Source of the DNA: Phoronis australis
Lineage: Eukaryota; Phoronida; Phoronidae
DNA: 29,469 nt
Reading direction: 5' to 3'
Assembly (NCBI GenBank): GCA_002633005.1
Contig: NMRA01000230.1
Span: 590,732-620,200, forward strand
The position numbers and the translations under genes are program-made. The notes beneath the pieces were generated by a model, which ran no database searches, was not told where the DNA came from, and saw only the letters and a program-made list of their open reading frames with translations. Shown in pieces: positions 10,604 through 20,090 of this stretch (the first letter of the stretch is position 1; the number at the start of each line of letters is the position of its first letter).

Positions 10604-10920
10604 ACGTTCGACACGCTAGCGTGTCAAAATCTTACACGTTTGACACGCTAGCATGTAAAATTTTAAACGTTTGACACGTTAACGTGGCAAATTTGACACG
10701 CTAGCGTGTCAAATTTTACATGTTTGACTCGTTAACGTGGCACATTTTACACGATTGACACGCTAACGTGGCACATTTTACACGTTTGACATGCTAATGT
10801 AGCAAATTTTACACGTTTGACACGCTAGCGTGTCATGTTCTTACACGCTTTATACGTTAACGTGGCAATTTTGACACGTATTACACGTTTTTTACACGTT
10901 TGACATGCTCAAACGTGTCA
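10604..10920. repeat. Right subterminal array (GACACGCTAGCGTGTC)
   Basis: The 16-bp perfect palindrome GACACGCTAGCGTGTC occurs at 10610-10625, 10695-10710 and 10819-10834. It alternates with TTTTACACGTTTGACACG and GTTAACGTGGCA variants spaced about 40 bp apart. It resembles the left array but with a different periodicity. Confidence 0.85.
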
Positions 10921-10942
10921 AATGTGTGAAATTCTCACCCGG

Positions 10943-11407
10943 GAAATTATCTTCAATTTCTTTGATATTGATAGAAACAAGCAAATACAAGCAAAATTGC
11001 AAACAGGAACCGAACACATAATTGCACAGAGCTCCTAGCGACGAGTCTAGGCCATTTTTTTCCATCCGCAATTCCTGGTTTTGAGGTGGGAAATTTTGGA
11101 AGTTGAAATTGTTAACTTTGGCATTTTCTAAGAGTCAATTGGTTCAAGTTGTGGTGAAACGTAGAGAGAATGCTATTGTAACAAATGTGAAGATACTAGT
11201 ACCCCAAGACTGCAAATATACAACAGATGAAATAAAGGTCATGAAGGAAATGTAAAACTATGCATCGCAAACGGGGATTAAAAAGCAGATCTCTATGTAT
11301 CTTGGAGGTTGCAATAGAATCGTGGTTCATTACAACAACTTCCTAAGTAATGCAAATTGTTGCCTAAGGCAGGAATAAGTACCATGACAGTTAAAATAGC
11401 AACTTAC
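10943..11407. other. Non-coding, probably intron downstream of the Ig exon
   Basis: On the minus strand this follows the splice donor of the Ig exon and would be intron. I found no second exon and no repeat. Confidence 0.4.
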
Positions 11408-11731
11408 CGGTCTCCTTAACAGCCTCAGTTTCAGCGTACAGAGTAGCCTGCCTGTTTGACACTTGACATCGGAACTGTACACCATCGTCAGCTGCATCCA
11501 AGTTGACCCTCAGTGTGCTGTTGCCGTTAGTGGTTCCATCATTGTTGTTGGCGGTAGTCATCTTAACATTCTCCGTTATATTTTCGAATGCACCGCTACC
11601 AATCCGACGTGACCACACCATAGATGCCTGTGGTTTGCCCAAGTTGGCCGTACATATGAGGACAGCTGGTCCTGTTCCACCAAGAGCAGACTGCATAGGG
11701 GCTCCAGATATAGATGGTTTGCTCGGTAGGA
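11408..11731 (-). CDS. Immunoglobulin-domain exon (partial gene)
   Basis: This is a single 324-bp exon with an acceptor (pyrimidine-rich tract, then CCCCAG) just above 11731 and a donor (GTAAGT) just below 11408. Its phase is 1-1, the usual symmetric arrangement of shuffled extracellular Ig exons. The translation begins LPSKPSISG (A strand). It then has VLICTA with the first Cys, MVWSRR with the core Trp, STLRVNL, and the DxGVQFRCQVSN signature with the second Cys. This is the full C-W-DxG-x-F-x-C pattern of an I/C2-type domain, and a NIT glycosylation sequon is present. The protein is presumably a multi-Ig cell-surface or secreted adhesion/recognition molecule of the hemicentin, nephrin or Ig-receptor kind, but one exon cannot decide which. 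No neighbouring Ig exon is visible in the window, so flanking introns are probably long. The internal ATG at 11696 is not a start. Confidence 0.85.
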
Positions 11732-14103
11732 CTGGGGAAACAAGAACAAATTAAGCATTACAGCACCAGTTTACCTATCTAGCTACAACTGATCGCCCAA
11801 GTTATCTATAGGTAGTTTCAGACACTTGCATAAAATTCCGGGCTGATTAGTCCTGTGTCGCACTGCCGCGGCAGCCCTTTAAAGCGAGCCTCAGTGCAAG
11901 CTACCAGTACATGTACATAACGCTAAATCGTTGTAAGAGACCGACCGGTGTTGGTACATGGTGCAACTCCGGACGGTCTGGAGTCAACAGAAAACCACAG
12001 TTCAACTGTGAGTCTACACCAATGTGACAAACGAGAGTCAAGTTCTACTTGCTACGTCAGCTGCAGGTATGCTTATCTGTTTTGTGACACCCAATGTGTA
12101 ATTGGGCAAAGCGTTTTCAAAATAATGGGGATAAATCAGCGGAGTGTGAGACCCCTGAGGTCCCTGTCAAGTCCTCACGACAATTCTACGTTGTGATGAA
12201 GACTTACAGCTTGTTAGTAGACCTATACAGCTTTATGTCAAGGCTACCGTTAGGCCTACCTGGTCACCATGGCCACAGCGCTCGCTCAAACGAGGTTTAT
12301 TTAGAACTTGGGTACTTCTGGCGAACTGTGCAAAGGTGTTGGCTTTCAACAGAGATTTTCCCAGACTTTGTATGAGCGCACCAAGCGTAAAAAATGGGGG
12401 CTGGAATTTTTGGGAATGTGTAACTTTTACTATCAGTTTCACTGGGTATGTTTAGGGATAATGAGTTGCAGACACTAACTTTTGGTATTTCCTGTCTCCT
12501 AGTAGAATATTGTCTCGTTTTCTACTTTTTTCGGAGTTCATGGATCTCTGACTGAGGCAGACCTTTTTCCATTTCCCCAAATAGGGGGCTCGTTCGAGCA
12601 CATAAGTATGACAAGTCCAATACAAAATGTTATCATAATGATTTTTTATTCATTAAGCCAAAACTATTCAACATTTTAACATAATAAGTAACTTAAAATG
12701 CACAATACTTTACAACATTGAGCATTTCAAACACTATTCAACAGCAAAAGTTTCTATGATATGAAAGTGGACTTACTACTACCATGGTGACCGAATAGTG
12801 TTTCCTTACACCAGAATTTGACAAGCAAGATTTAAAAAATATGAAGTTGCAAGGAACAAAAATTGGAGGCTTGAAGCTTCACAATCCAACATAGCTTATA
12901 TCTCAAATTAAAATTATTCATATTGTTGACTTGATTACCTGAATTAAAAAGCAATAAGTTACAAAACATGACTTGAAAGCAATTTAGTCAAGCTTTAGAA
13001 AAATATGAATCACTTTGTGACAGTCCTAATCAAGCCTTGAACTGCATTTGACAGTCAAACAAAAAACCATTTCAAAATTATTTCAACTATTTTTTTAAGT
13101 TTGTGTAAGATCGCCTGAACGGGACATTCACAGTAAAATAATTCGAATATATGTAATATTTTTGCTCCAAAAACACGAAAATCCAATAAAGTTCCTATTT
13201 TGTAGCAACGTTTGTCAAAATGTATCAACGTTAAATTTTCACGAATTACAAAGTAACAGATTGAACATGCCTTCCAGTTCAGCAAAAGTCTTCATGGTGT
13301 CGGTGCCACCAGAAATGAAACGAAGTCCAACGGGAATTGAGAGTAACAACTGCGAGGCTGAAATTTGGTGAACATTGTTGAATCGTGCAGAGTAATTAAA
13401 GATATGTCTCACTACATGTAAGTGTAAATTGTTGTCGAAAACAATTTGCACAAAGTTTTAAACTCGTATCTTATCCCGCTGTCCTCCAATGGCCGAGGCG
13501 ATCCAAACAAAGTGACCTAAATTTCGCCAAAAAACTTGCAATAACTTTACACTGCTTGCCCAGATTTTGATACTTTATCGATATTTACTGAGTAGAATAC
13601 ACTACCTTTCCGATGATAGCAAAGTATTTTTTCAAAACGAGAAAAAATTGGTTCAACTCATTTTGGTTCCTAGGTTCGACCGCCCTAGGTAAGGAACAAA
13701 ACACCAATGCTATTTTAACATAATAAGTACGCGTAATATTCCAAAAAATTCAACGACCACTAACTACAAACTACATGTATAAATACACTAACTATGCAAA
13801 CGAATCACGAGATATTACTGATAAAACAAAATAATGAAGACTTTTCGAGCAAGCGATAACACAATCAGTTACAAGGAAAAAATGTCGGCGTTCAGGACAA
13901 GTTCCTGAACTGATGAGCCGGAAATGTGGGTACGGAAATAACCGATGACAGCCGGTAATTATACGCTCACAGAGAAGGGTCAAATACTGTTAAAAAAATC
14001 GCTTTTGGCAAGAAAGGCGAAAAAAATATAAAGAAAGGGTGTCGAAAATAAGATTTTACTAAGTATTTTCAGATACTGTAACAACAATGGCAGTTTGAGA
14101 CCA
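11732..14103. other. No further exon recognised; intronic or intergenic
   Basis: This lies upstream of the Ig exon on its strand. I scanned for another Cys-Trp-Cys Ig exon and for repeats and found none. Open frames at 11948-12196, 12094-12375 and 13239-13451 are short, overlapping and unsupported. A small dyad CCTAGG...CCTAGG lies near 13669-13689. Confidence 0.4.
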
Positions 14104-14506
14104 GGGCCCGGTCTCTAATCTTTTTACTCGAAACGAACTCGAAATTATTTTTTGCAATTTTCCTGCTCCTTTTGTGCGAACTTAAGATAATTGGTTATCA
14201 GACTGTGCTCGAATACATTATAGTTTATGCATAGGAGTTTCCAGTTCAAGTTTGCCCTTGAAGACCCTTATATCCGTGCTACACACTCGAGTAAAAACTC
14301 GAAATTTCGAGTTCAAACTCGAACTTATTGCTTTAATATTGGGTTTACAAACTGTGAACTTAGGGCAATAAATTATCTACGTCAGTTATTGTGTACTCGA
14401 GCATAGAATAATAGACACTTATCTTGAGTTCGCCCAAAAGTAGAGTAGAAAATGCCAAACCTAATTTCGAGTTACATTTCGAGTAAAAAGATTGGAGACC
14501 GGGCCC
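14104..14506. mobile_element. 403-bp MITE with 44-bp terminal inverted repeats
   Basis: The left end 14104-14147 starts GGGCCCGGTCTC and runs through TAATCTTTTTACTCGAAA to AACTCGAAATTA. The right end 14462-14506 is its reverse complement with about two substitutions and one extra base. The centre holds a perfect palindrome, ACTCGAAATTTCGAGT (14297-14312), built from the same ACTCGAAA word as the ends. There is no coding capacity inside. A clear target duplication was not seen, so the superfamily is open. Confidence 0.85.
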
Positions 14507-14568
14507 AGGACTTTAACATGCATAAATTGGTGAGCCTACATAGGTATGGTCAGGAAAACAAAGCGATG

Positions 14569-14698
14569 AAAAATAAGTATTGTAGGTCGTACAGCATACC
14601 GTATTATTTTGCACTAATTGATTTCTCGGGGAGCATTTATTGTAGCCTAAGGTGGTTGAAACCCACGGTATGCTGTACGGGTTACATTACTTATTTTT
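14569..14698. repeat. 130-bp inverted-repeat hairpin
   Basis: The arms 14569-14603 and 14664-14698 are 35 bp each and complementary except at a few positions; both carry GTACAGCATACCGT or its complement. The 60-bp loop includes TTATTGTAGCCTAAGG and GGTTGAAACCC, which match the inverted family B sequence near 28410-28445. It could be a small foldback element that captured or sits on a family B fragment. The reading frame across it (14452-14778) is not credible as a gene. Confidence 0.7.
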
Positions 14699-14875
14699 CT
14701 TTGATTTGTTTTACTGAATTTCACTTTGGGGAACATTCACAACATTTACTTGGCCCTTTCGACCCTTTTGCAGCATAACAGAAACCAGTTAGTATCCAAA
14801 TTTTCGGTTATTGATCAACTTTTGTTGTCTAGGTTGACATATTCTGCAGTTCTTTTTCTACTTGGCGAAAAATTT

Positions 14876-15165
14876 TCACCAAGTATTTTACTCTGACACT
14901 AACTTAGTTTTTTTGTTCACACTCTACACGTCACATTTTGCGACCAATTTCCACAAAATTTATACTCTCGCTCAAACATACCAAGTAGAAGCTCAATGTT
15001 TTTCGTCACAATCAGATTCAATAAGGCGGATCAAGAGGCCGTTTTGTTTTCAATTTCAGATTCAAAGCACATAGAAGTCGCACTTTTGAGGTACACTGCT
15101 GAATATTGATACTATTATTATAGCAGACGTGTACTACAGTTGTGGCGGAAATCAATCCCTTCCAG
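14876..15165 (+). repeat. Family C repeat, copy 1
   Basis: It shares ordered blocks with 15848-16120: CGCCAAGTAT/CACCAAGTAT, CTCTGACAC, a CGACTAAT/CGACCAAT-type block, TTTCAAATTCAGATTCAAA and GTGTACTACAG.TGTG.CGGAAATCAA. It is clearly diverged. No domain was recognised in either strand. Confidence 0.6.
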
Positions 15166-15746
15166 TCAAACATAGCGCAATAATCGACCATTATGTGGGC
15201 AATAGAGTTTCGGGAAGAAAACGTTTTGTCCCGTAGAGGGTGTATTATAGGATTAATTGCTTTGAAAATTTTCATGTGTTAGATTCGTGTAGCTTTCTTT
15301 ATTATCAGTGATGCTTAACAGTAAGTTGCCTTGAAAGTGACGGATGTGACACATTTTCGCCAACTTTCAGTTGTGCTAAGGGGGGGGGGGCTTTTAAATG
15401 GGAAGAGCAAAGGACGTAATTTTGCATGTGGATTCTCTAAGATATACTTTTTAAAATCAACACAAACAATTTTTTCCCAGACATATTGAGTTTTATTTGA
15501 CTTTCACTTTGAAAAAAAATGCAAATTAATATTGAATTTTTTAAAAATCTGTGGACATTTGTGAAACTAATCTGTAACATGGAGTTTTGAACAGGAATTC
15601 AGATGTTTTCCTCTTTTCAATAGGATGTCTCGTGTTCAATTTATCCACGATTTTTTGATGCTGATATTAATTTCTGGATTCAATTTTGCTGCACTTTTGT
15701 TGGTTTACCTACGGAACAAGAATATTTCATACTCATTTTTACATCT
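15166..15746. other. No gene seen
   Basis: This is AT-rich sequence with a G10 run at about 15380-15389. Nothing was recognised. Confidence 0.4.
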
Positions 15747-15820
15747 GCATTCATCATCAACATGGTCATCATTGTCACCATCATCATCATCATCATCATC
15801 ACCATCTCTCGTCATCATCC
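15747..15820. repeat. TCA/ATC microsatellite
   Basis: An interrupted run of ATC triplets, with an uninterrupted core near 15777-15801. On the minus strand it encodes a poly-Asp stretch in the open frame 15705-16127, which I take as a microsatellite artefact. Confidence 0.85.
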
Positions 15821-15847
15821 CCAGTGTAGTCTTTTCATCAATTTCGC

Positions 15848-16120
15848 CAAGTATGTTGCTCTGACACCTATTTTTGTTTCTTTGTTTGCGGGATACAAGT
15901 CGCATTTTTCGACTAATCTGCACGCAATTTACACACAACCAGTTGTTCCAGATGGACTGGATGCAAATTGCTTTTTGCCATGATAGGATTCCAGAAGGTG
16001 GAAGTGGTGGCCATTTACTTTTCAAATTCAGATTCAAATGTCCCAGAAGCCCTACATGTAATGTTTGACATACATGACTGAACATCGGGTACCAGAAGTG
16101 TACTACAGATGTGCCGGAAA
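15848..16120 (+). repeat. Family C repeat, copy 2
   Basis: This is the partner of 14876-15165. The minus-strand translations of both copies share an LNL.LK.K.P sequence, but the resemblance follows the DNA similarity and is not evidence for a gene. Confidence 0.6.
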
Positions 16121-17492
16121 TCAACAAATTTCGTAAAAAGTTCCTGTTATGAAACTAAACCTGTCATTTGTAAATGAGCAAGTATAGTTCATATACCGTA
16201 GGGTAATTGATTCTGAGAGTGACTTGAGTTTATAATTACGAGTCGCACCAAAACAGTCTTTTCTAATGTAGGCATTTGAATATTTTTTTCAAAAATGACC
16301 AGTCCCAACGCTAAAAATTCATTGAATTCAGTGACAAAAAAGCCACAAACAATTTGATTTTGATTCGCTTGTATCATTTAAATTACACAACTTAAAACAT
16401 GAGATCCTAAGTTAGCACTGGTAAGTGACATCAGACAATTTATTATTTTTCAGTTATATAAGTACAGTTGACTCTCGAATACAGATTTTATTGTGTTTTA
16501 GGGTCCGAAATTCTGGAATAAATGTGGTGAAGTAGGCATGATTCAAAGTTTGTTCTCGTAGATTGTAACACGTTACCTATCAGAAACATCACTGGTTTCA
16601 AGGTAAGTGATTTGATACCTTAACAGTAGAAGCCAACTCGGCAAAATTGAGTGTCCTTGTCACGACAGGTAATGACACGGCAGGGCAAGTAAAAAGATTC
16701 TTGTCTTGACTCCCCCCTCTTCTTGATTGCCGATCCACTGACACGGATTGCCTGGGTGGCAGGTCTGTTAGTCTCTGGGTTTTCCATTTTGGAAGACGTG
16801 AGTGGCGTTGCCTACGGTTGCGCGCAATTAACTGTTTAACTCGGGCTTACAAAATTTATCTTTCATACGTTCAGCCCTTCGTAGAACGATATATTATAGA
16901 TAACGAGTACCTATGGTAGGATTCACGAAAAGTAGGAAAATCGGGTAGGTGGATGTGGTATTTCAGGGGAAGAATTTCGCTGTTGGTTCCTCCACTTATG
17001 TTTCATGAAAAATAGCTAGGAAAGTTTTAAGTAAACTGTGTTGCATAAGGTTGTTGACAGAACTGCATTGTTGGAGATAACTTTCTGCTGGAATATTTCC
17101 CTGGCAAATTTCGGAAAATGTTAATCTTGTTAGGAATGATTTCAACCTTGGACTGATGAGGTGTTGTTTTTTATTGTTGTATTTGATTGAAAATCTTTCG
17201 CATCCAGGAGCTTTTGTGGTTGGGTATTTGTCGCAGGTAAGGTCGCGCCCCGCGTCATTATGGCGCATACATATAGTTTGGATTCTCAGGTCAGTGACCC
17301 TCTTTGTTCTACGATTATTGGTTTAATTGTACAACGTGATCTCTTTGTCTCGTCGAAACACTGGGCCATCTTCCACAATTCTCTGCAAATTTCAGTTTGC
17401 ACTCAATTTCACTTTGAAGTATCAGCACTCTCCGTCTCTTCACCTCATTAAGGAATTGTACCTTGTTTCCTGCTTCGTTCTGCACTAAACAT
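16121..17492. other. No gene recognised upstream of the SGNH ORF
   Basis: I looked for reverse transcriptase, RNase H or tyrosine recombinase motifs, which would be expected if a complete retrotransposon preceded the SGNH ORF, and saw none. The minus frame 16996-17268 has no recognisable domain. Confidence 0.4.
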
Positions 17493-18094
17493 ATGCCCCC
17501 TAGTTGTTTGATTTTGGGGAGTTCTTATGTGCATTGGCTAGACGCCTATCTTAATTCGCCTGCGGCGACCGACCAGGGTTTGACCAATCTGAGTTTCCAC
17601 GAGTCCTCTGTATCAACTCCTTAGGGTTGTCCGGAGCCACACTCGCCCCTGGCCCTCGTTCGGTTCGCCATTTAATCCCGGCCATCGCCGAATTCTCGGC
17701 CACTTTAGTGTTCCTACAGATCGCCGGAAACAACCCGTCTCGTCCCCAGTCTCACCCTTTGTCTCTGGCCTATGACCTAATTTCGTTTTCCGAGTCTATC
17801 CTCCAGTCTTACCCTTCTGTGCAGTCGGTCATCATCGGCATGGTGTTCCTCCGTTTCCACGACGACGGCACTTTTAATACGCGTTGCCAGTCCCTTAACT
17901 TTCACCTCAAACGCCTCCTCGCCGACCATCCCAGAGTCTTCCTTTGGACCCATAGGGGCGGGTTCTGGCAAGACCCTTTACACCTTTACCGCCCCGACTT
18001 CATTCACCTTAACCCTTCAGGCATCCGCAAGCAAGCTCTCAGCGTCCGCTTCCCTTTCAGACATCACCTCCGCCGCCTGGGTCTCCTCTCGTAA
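17493..18094 (+). pseudogene. SGNH-hydrolase-like ORF of a retrotransposon, frameshifted
   Basis: The frame opens at ATG 17493 with MPPSCLILGSSYVHWLDAYL, where the GSS is the SGNH block I nucleophile region (usually GDS). A frameshift within 17555-17621 moves it to the frame that continues LGLSGATLAPG (block II Gly region). Next come FLQIAGNNPS (block III GxN; Gly and Asn present), SVIIGMVFLR, and DFIHLNPSGIRK (block V Asp-x-x-His pair), ending at TAA 18092-18094. At about 200 codons the length fits the small esterase ORFs carried by some retrotransposons, including Ngaro-type tyrosine-recombinase elements. Third positions are strongly C-rich, unlike the AT-rich neighbours. The frameshift means it is probably inactive. 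A host esterase is less likely, because there is no splicing and the flanks are repetitive. Confidence 0.75.
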
Positions 18095-18248
18095 TTGCCC
18101 CTTATCTCATACCCCAAATTACTGAGTTACTCCCTTGTATATTTTCAGTATGCAAGTTCATATCCAGTATTGCCCCATTCCTCAGCCCCCTTTCACATCT
18201 TTTTTCATTATTCAGCTTATGGATTACTACTTTCAGGTACGACTGTCC

Positions 18249-18490
18249 GGTAACCCACTGGGTGTTTACTTCAGTTTACTACGTCAATGCAGTGGTCCCC
18301 CTACACGGACTACTTGATCTGGTAGCATCTTGGTTGCCTACTTCAGTTTACCCTTCATACGGCTTGATCCGGCCATTCGGACCCGTCTATCTGGCAACAA
18401 CTTGGGTGTTTACATCAGTTTACACTTCATCAGTGGTCCTCACTTAGACTACTCTATCAGGTAACACCTTGGGTGCTTACTTCAGTTTAT
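18249..18490 (+). repeat. Four tandem units of about 70 bp
   Basis: The block GGTAACACCTTGGGTG...TACTTCAGTTTA starts at 18249, 18321, 18393 and 18460, a period of 72, 72 and 67 bp. Between blocks are CAGTGGTCC and GGACTACTTGATCT words. The array lies between the SGNH ORF and the gag-like ORF, where an element terminus or leader would be expected. Confidence 0.8.
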
Positions 18491-18814
18491 AATTCTCTTT
18501 CATTTTATTCAATTATTCCCGCTTGATGCTGGCGTGGCAGATCAATTTATACGAGCTTATATTATTCATTCCTAAGTCCTGCACCTTTGGTGTCTACTTT
18601 CTCTTTCAGTTCCGTTTACTTTGCCAATTTATTCATAGGTCCCCGTTTTACAATGGGTTCGACCATTCAGATATCACTTACTTAATCCTTAGTTCTTAAT
18701 GTTCAGTGTAATAGTAATTCAACTCTCCAAGTTCTTCTTACCGCTCCAGCCATTACAGTGCTGGCCAGTTGTTTCAGTGGTCCATTTCTGCTCCCTTTAC
18801 TCTTCCTTTTCAGC

Positions 18815-19580
18815 ATGCCACGTAAATCAACCCGTAAAACTGCTTCGCCATACCAGTCTCGTGGATCATCTCGCCAAGAGCCATCCGTAAACCCTCCGTC
18901 GTCCACTTCATCTCTAACTTCGGACCTCGTTGCACAACTATGGGACAATTCAACACTTCGAGATGCCCTAAGGTATCTACTCGCCAATGATCCAGCTCGG
19001 CCCTTGGAGGCCTCCCCCCAGCTCGCCATCAATAACATGGTGACTCCTTCAGCTGTTCACCAGCCTACAGTAACGCCAACCATCCTCACTTCTATCTCAC
19101 TGCCTAAATCTTCAGCAGCTACGGACACATCAACAGCACTGGATCACCATATGCCACACGTTGCAGGTAACCTTGACGCCTCCGTACATACTTCTCTGGC
19201 TTTGGGCTCCACTATGTCGATTTTGGTCTCCTAATTAACCCGGTGTCATCCCACACCTCCAGCTCTCCATAGTTAACCATCAACCAGTTTTTTCACCAGT
19301 ACCCCCAAATCTCGCTCCATCAACAACATGTTTCAGTGGAACTAGGCATTTCTCATCTATTTAGCCATCTACAACACCCGTCATCCACATCAAGCACCTC
19401 ATCTCGCAAAGTTTTGTCATACCACAATCTCCATTAACCACCATTTCGGTTTTGCCCCCGCCATGTTTTACGATCAATAGTTTTGTCAATTTCGCTCAGC
19501 GTAACCCCTGTTCCTTGGGAAACCACCAATATGGAACTCTGAAATCAGGTTATCCTCCAATCTCACAAAATTTCATTTCC
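18815..19580 (+). pseudogene. Gag-like Pro/Ser/Thr-rich ORF, frameshifted
   Basis: The ORF starts at ATG 18815 with MPRKSTRKTASPYQSRGSSR, a basic low-complexity start preceded by a pyrimidine-rich leader. It then has LVAQLWDNSTLRDALRYLL, a likely helix, before a long Pro/Ser/Thr-rich stretch to a stop at 19232-19234. From 19239 the next frame continues in the same style (about 115 codons with one stop) to about 19580, including INSFVNFAQRNPCSLG. That implies one frameshift and one nonsense change. The pattern fits a retroelement ORF1/Gag but no zinc knuckle is seen. The call rests on style and on the neighbouring SGNH ORF. Its product would be a nucleic-acid-binding structural protein. Confidence 0.45.
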
Positions 19581-19674
19581 CTCTAACTACCCCAATTCCA
19601 TCCGTACTAACTACCCACGCACTCAGTCCTTTCGTTCCCAATTTCTCCAACCATGTTCAGCTGCACAAGCATGC

Positions 19675-20090
19675 AGCAAACAGGCCGTAAGCTTGCGGCA
19701 AACAATTTTGTTTGCAGCAAACCAGCCGCAAAGTTTGCAGGAGTTTGCCGCTACCCGCAACTCAGCCGCACACATTGCCGCAACCTTTCTGCAAACACTG
19801 AAGTTTGCAGGAATGTTGCGGAAAACTTGGTGATTGAAAAAGTGTTTGCGGGAAAGTTGCAGGAAACTTTATTGATGAAAAAGTGTTTGCTGGAAAGTTT
19901 TGCAGGAAACTTAGTTGATGAAAAAGTGTTTGCGGGAAAGTTGCAGGAAACTTTTTTGGTGAAAAAGTGTTTGCGGGAAAGTTGCAGGAAACTTTATTGG
20001 TGAAAAAGTGTTTGCAGAAAAGTTGCAGAAAACTTAATTTGGTGAAAAGTGTTCTCAGGAATAAGTGAAAAAGTGCTTGCACGAAACTTC
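19675..20090. repeat. 41-bp tandem repeat with a degenerate left flank
   Basis: The block GAAAAAGTGTTTGCGGGAAA starts at 19836, 19877, 19920, 19961, 20002 and (degenerate) 20043, a period of 41-43 bp. The left flank 19675-19835 is made of related TTTGCAG/CCGCAA words in looser order. Long open frames on both strands (19653-20003 plus, 19762-20082 minus) simply translate this array. Confidence 0.9.

Larger units (their letters stand above)
9051..10942. mobile_element. 1.9-kb element with palindrome arrays at both ends
   Basis: The outer 29 bp at the left (9051-9079) and the reverse complement of the outer 29 bp at the right (10914-10942) agree except at about four positions; both contain CGGGT, AGAATTT and TTTGACACG. 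Inside each end is an array rich in ACACGTTTGACACGCTAGCGTGTC-type sequence. The roughly 1-kb centre has no significant open frame, so the element is non-autonomous. Subterminal repeats are common in hAT, CACTA and some other cut-and-paste families, where the transposase binds them. I could not see a clear target-site duplication, and the family is not assigned. Confidence 0.75.
17493..19580 (+). mobile_element. Decayed retrotransposon segment (SGNH ORF, 70-bp repeats, gag-like ORF)
   Basis: Three parts on one strand share a C- and T-rich, AT-poor composition distinct from the surroundings: the SGNH ORF, a repeat block and a Pro/Ser/Thr-rich gag-like ORF. Ngaro-type elements are known to carry such hydrolase ORFs and direct-repeat termini. 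Assignment to that group is inference, because no reverse transcriptase or recombinase is present in the window. Confidence 0.45.

Noticed and set aside
9063-10920. Arrays of short repeats with spacers that could suggest a CRISPR array.
   Set aside because: Repeat words vary, spacing is irregular, the words are palindromic and interleaved, and the setting is an animal genome inside an inverted-repeat element.
13655-13700. GGTTCGAC near a CCTAGG dyad, considered as a tRNA B box.
   Set aside because: No acceptor stem, A box or cloverleaf could be built around it; the same applies to GGGTTCGACC at about 18656.
15705-16127. 140-codon minus-strand frame with an Asp-rich stretch.
   Set aside because: The Asp run is the TCA microsatellite and the rest lies on family C repeat; no domain is seen.
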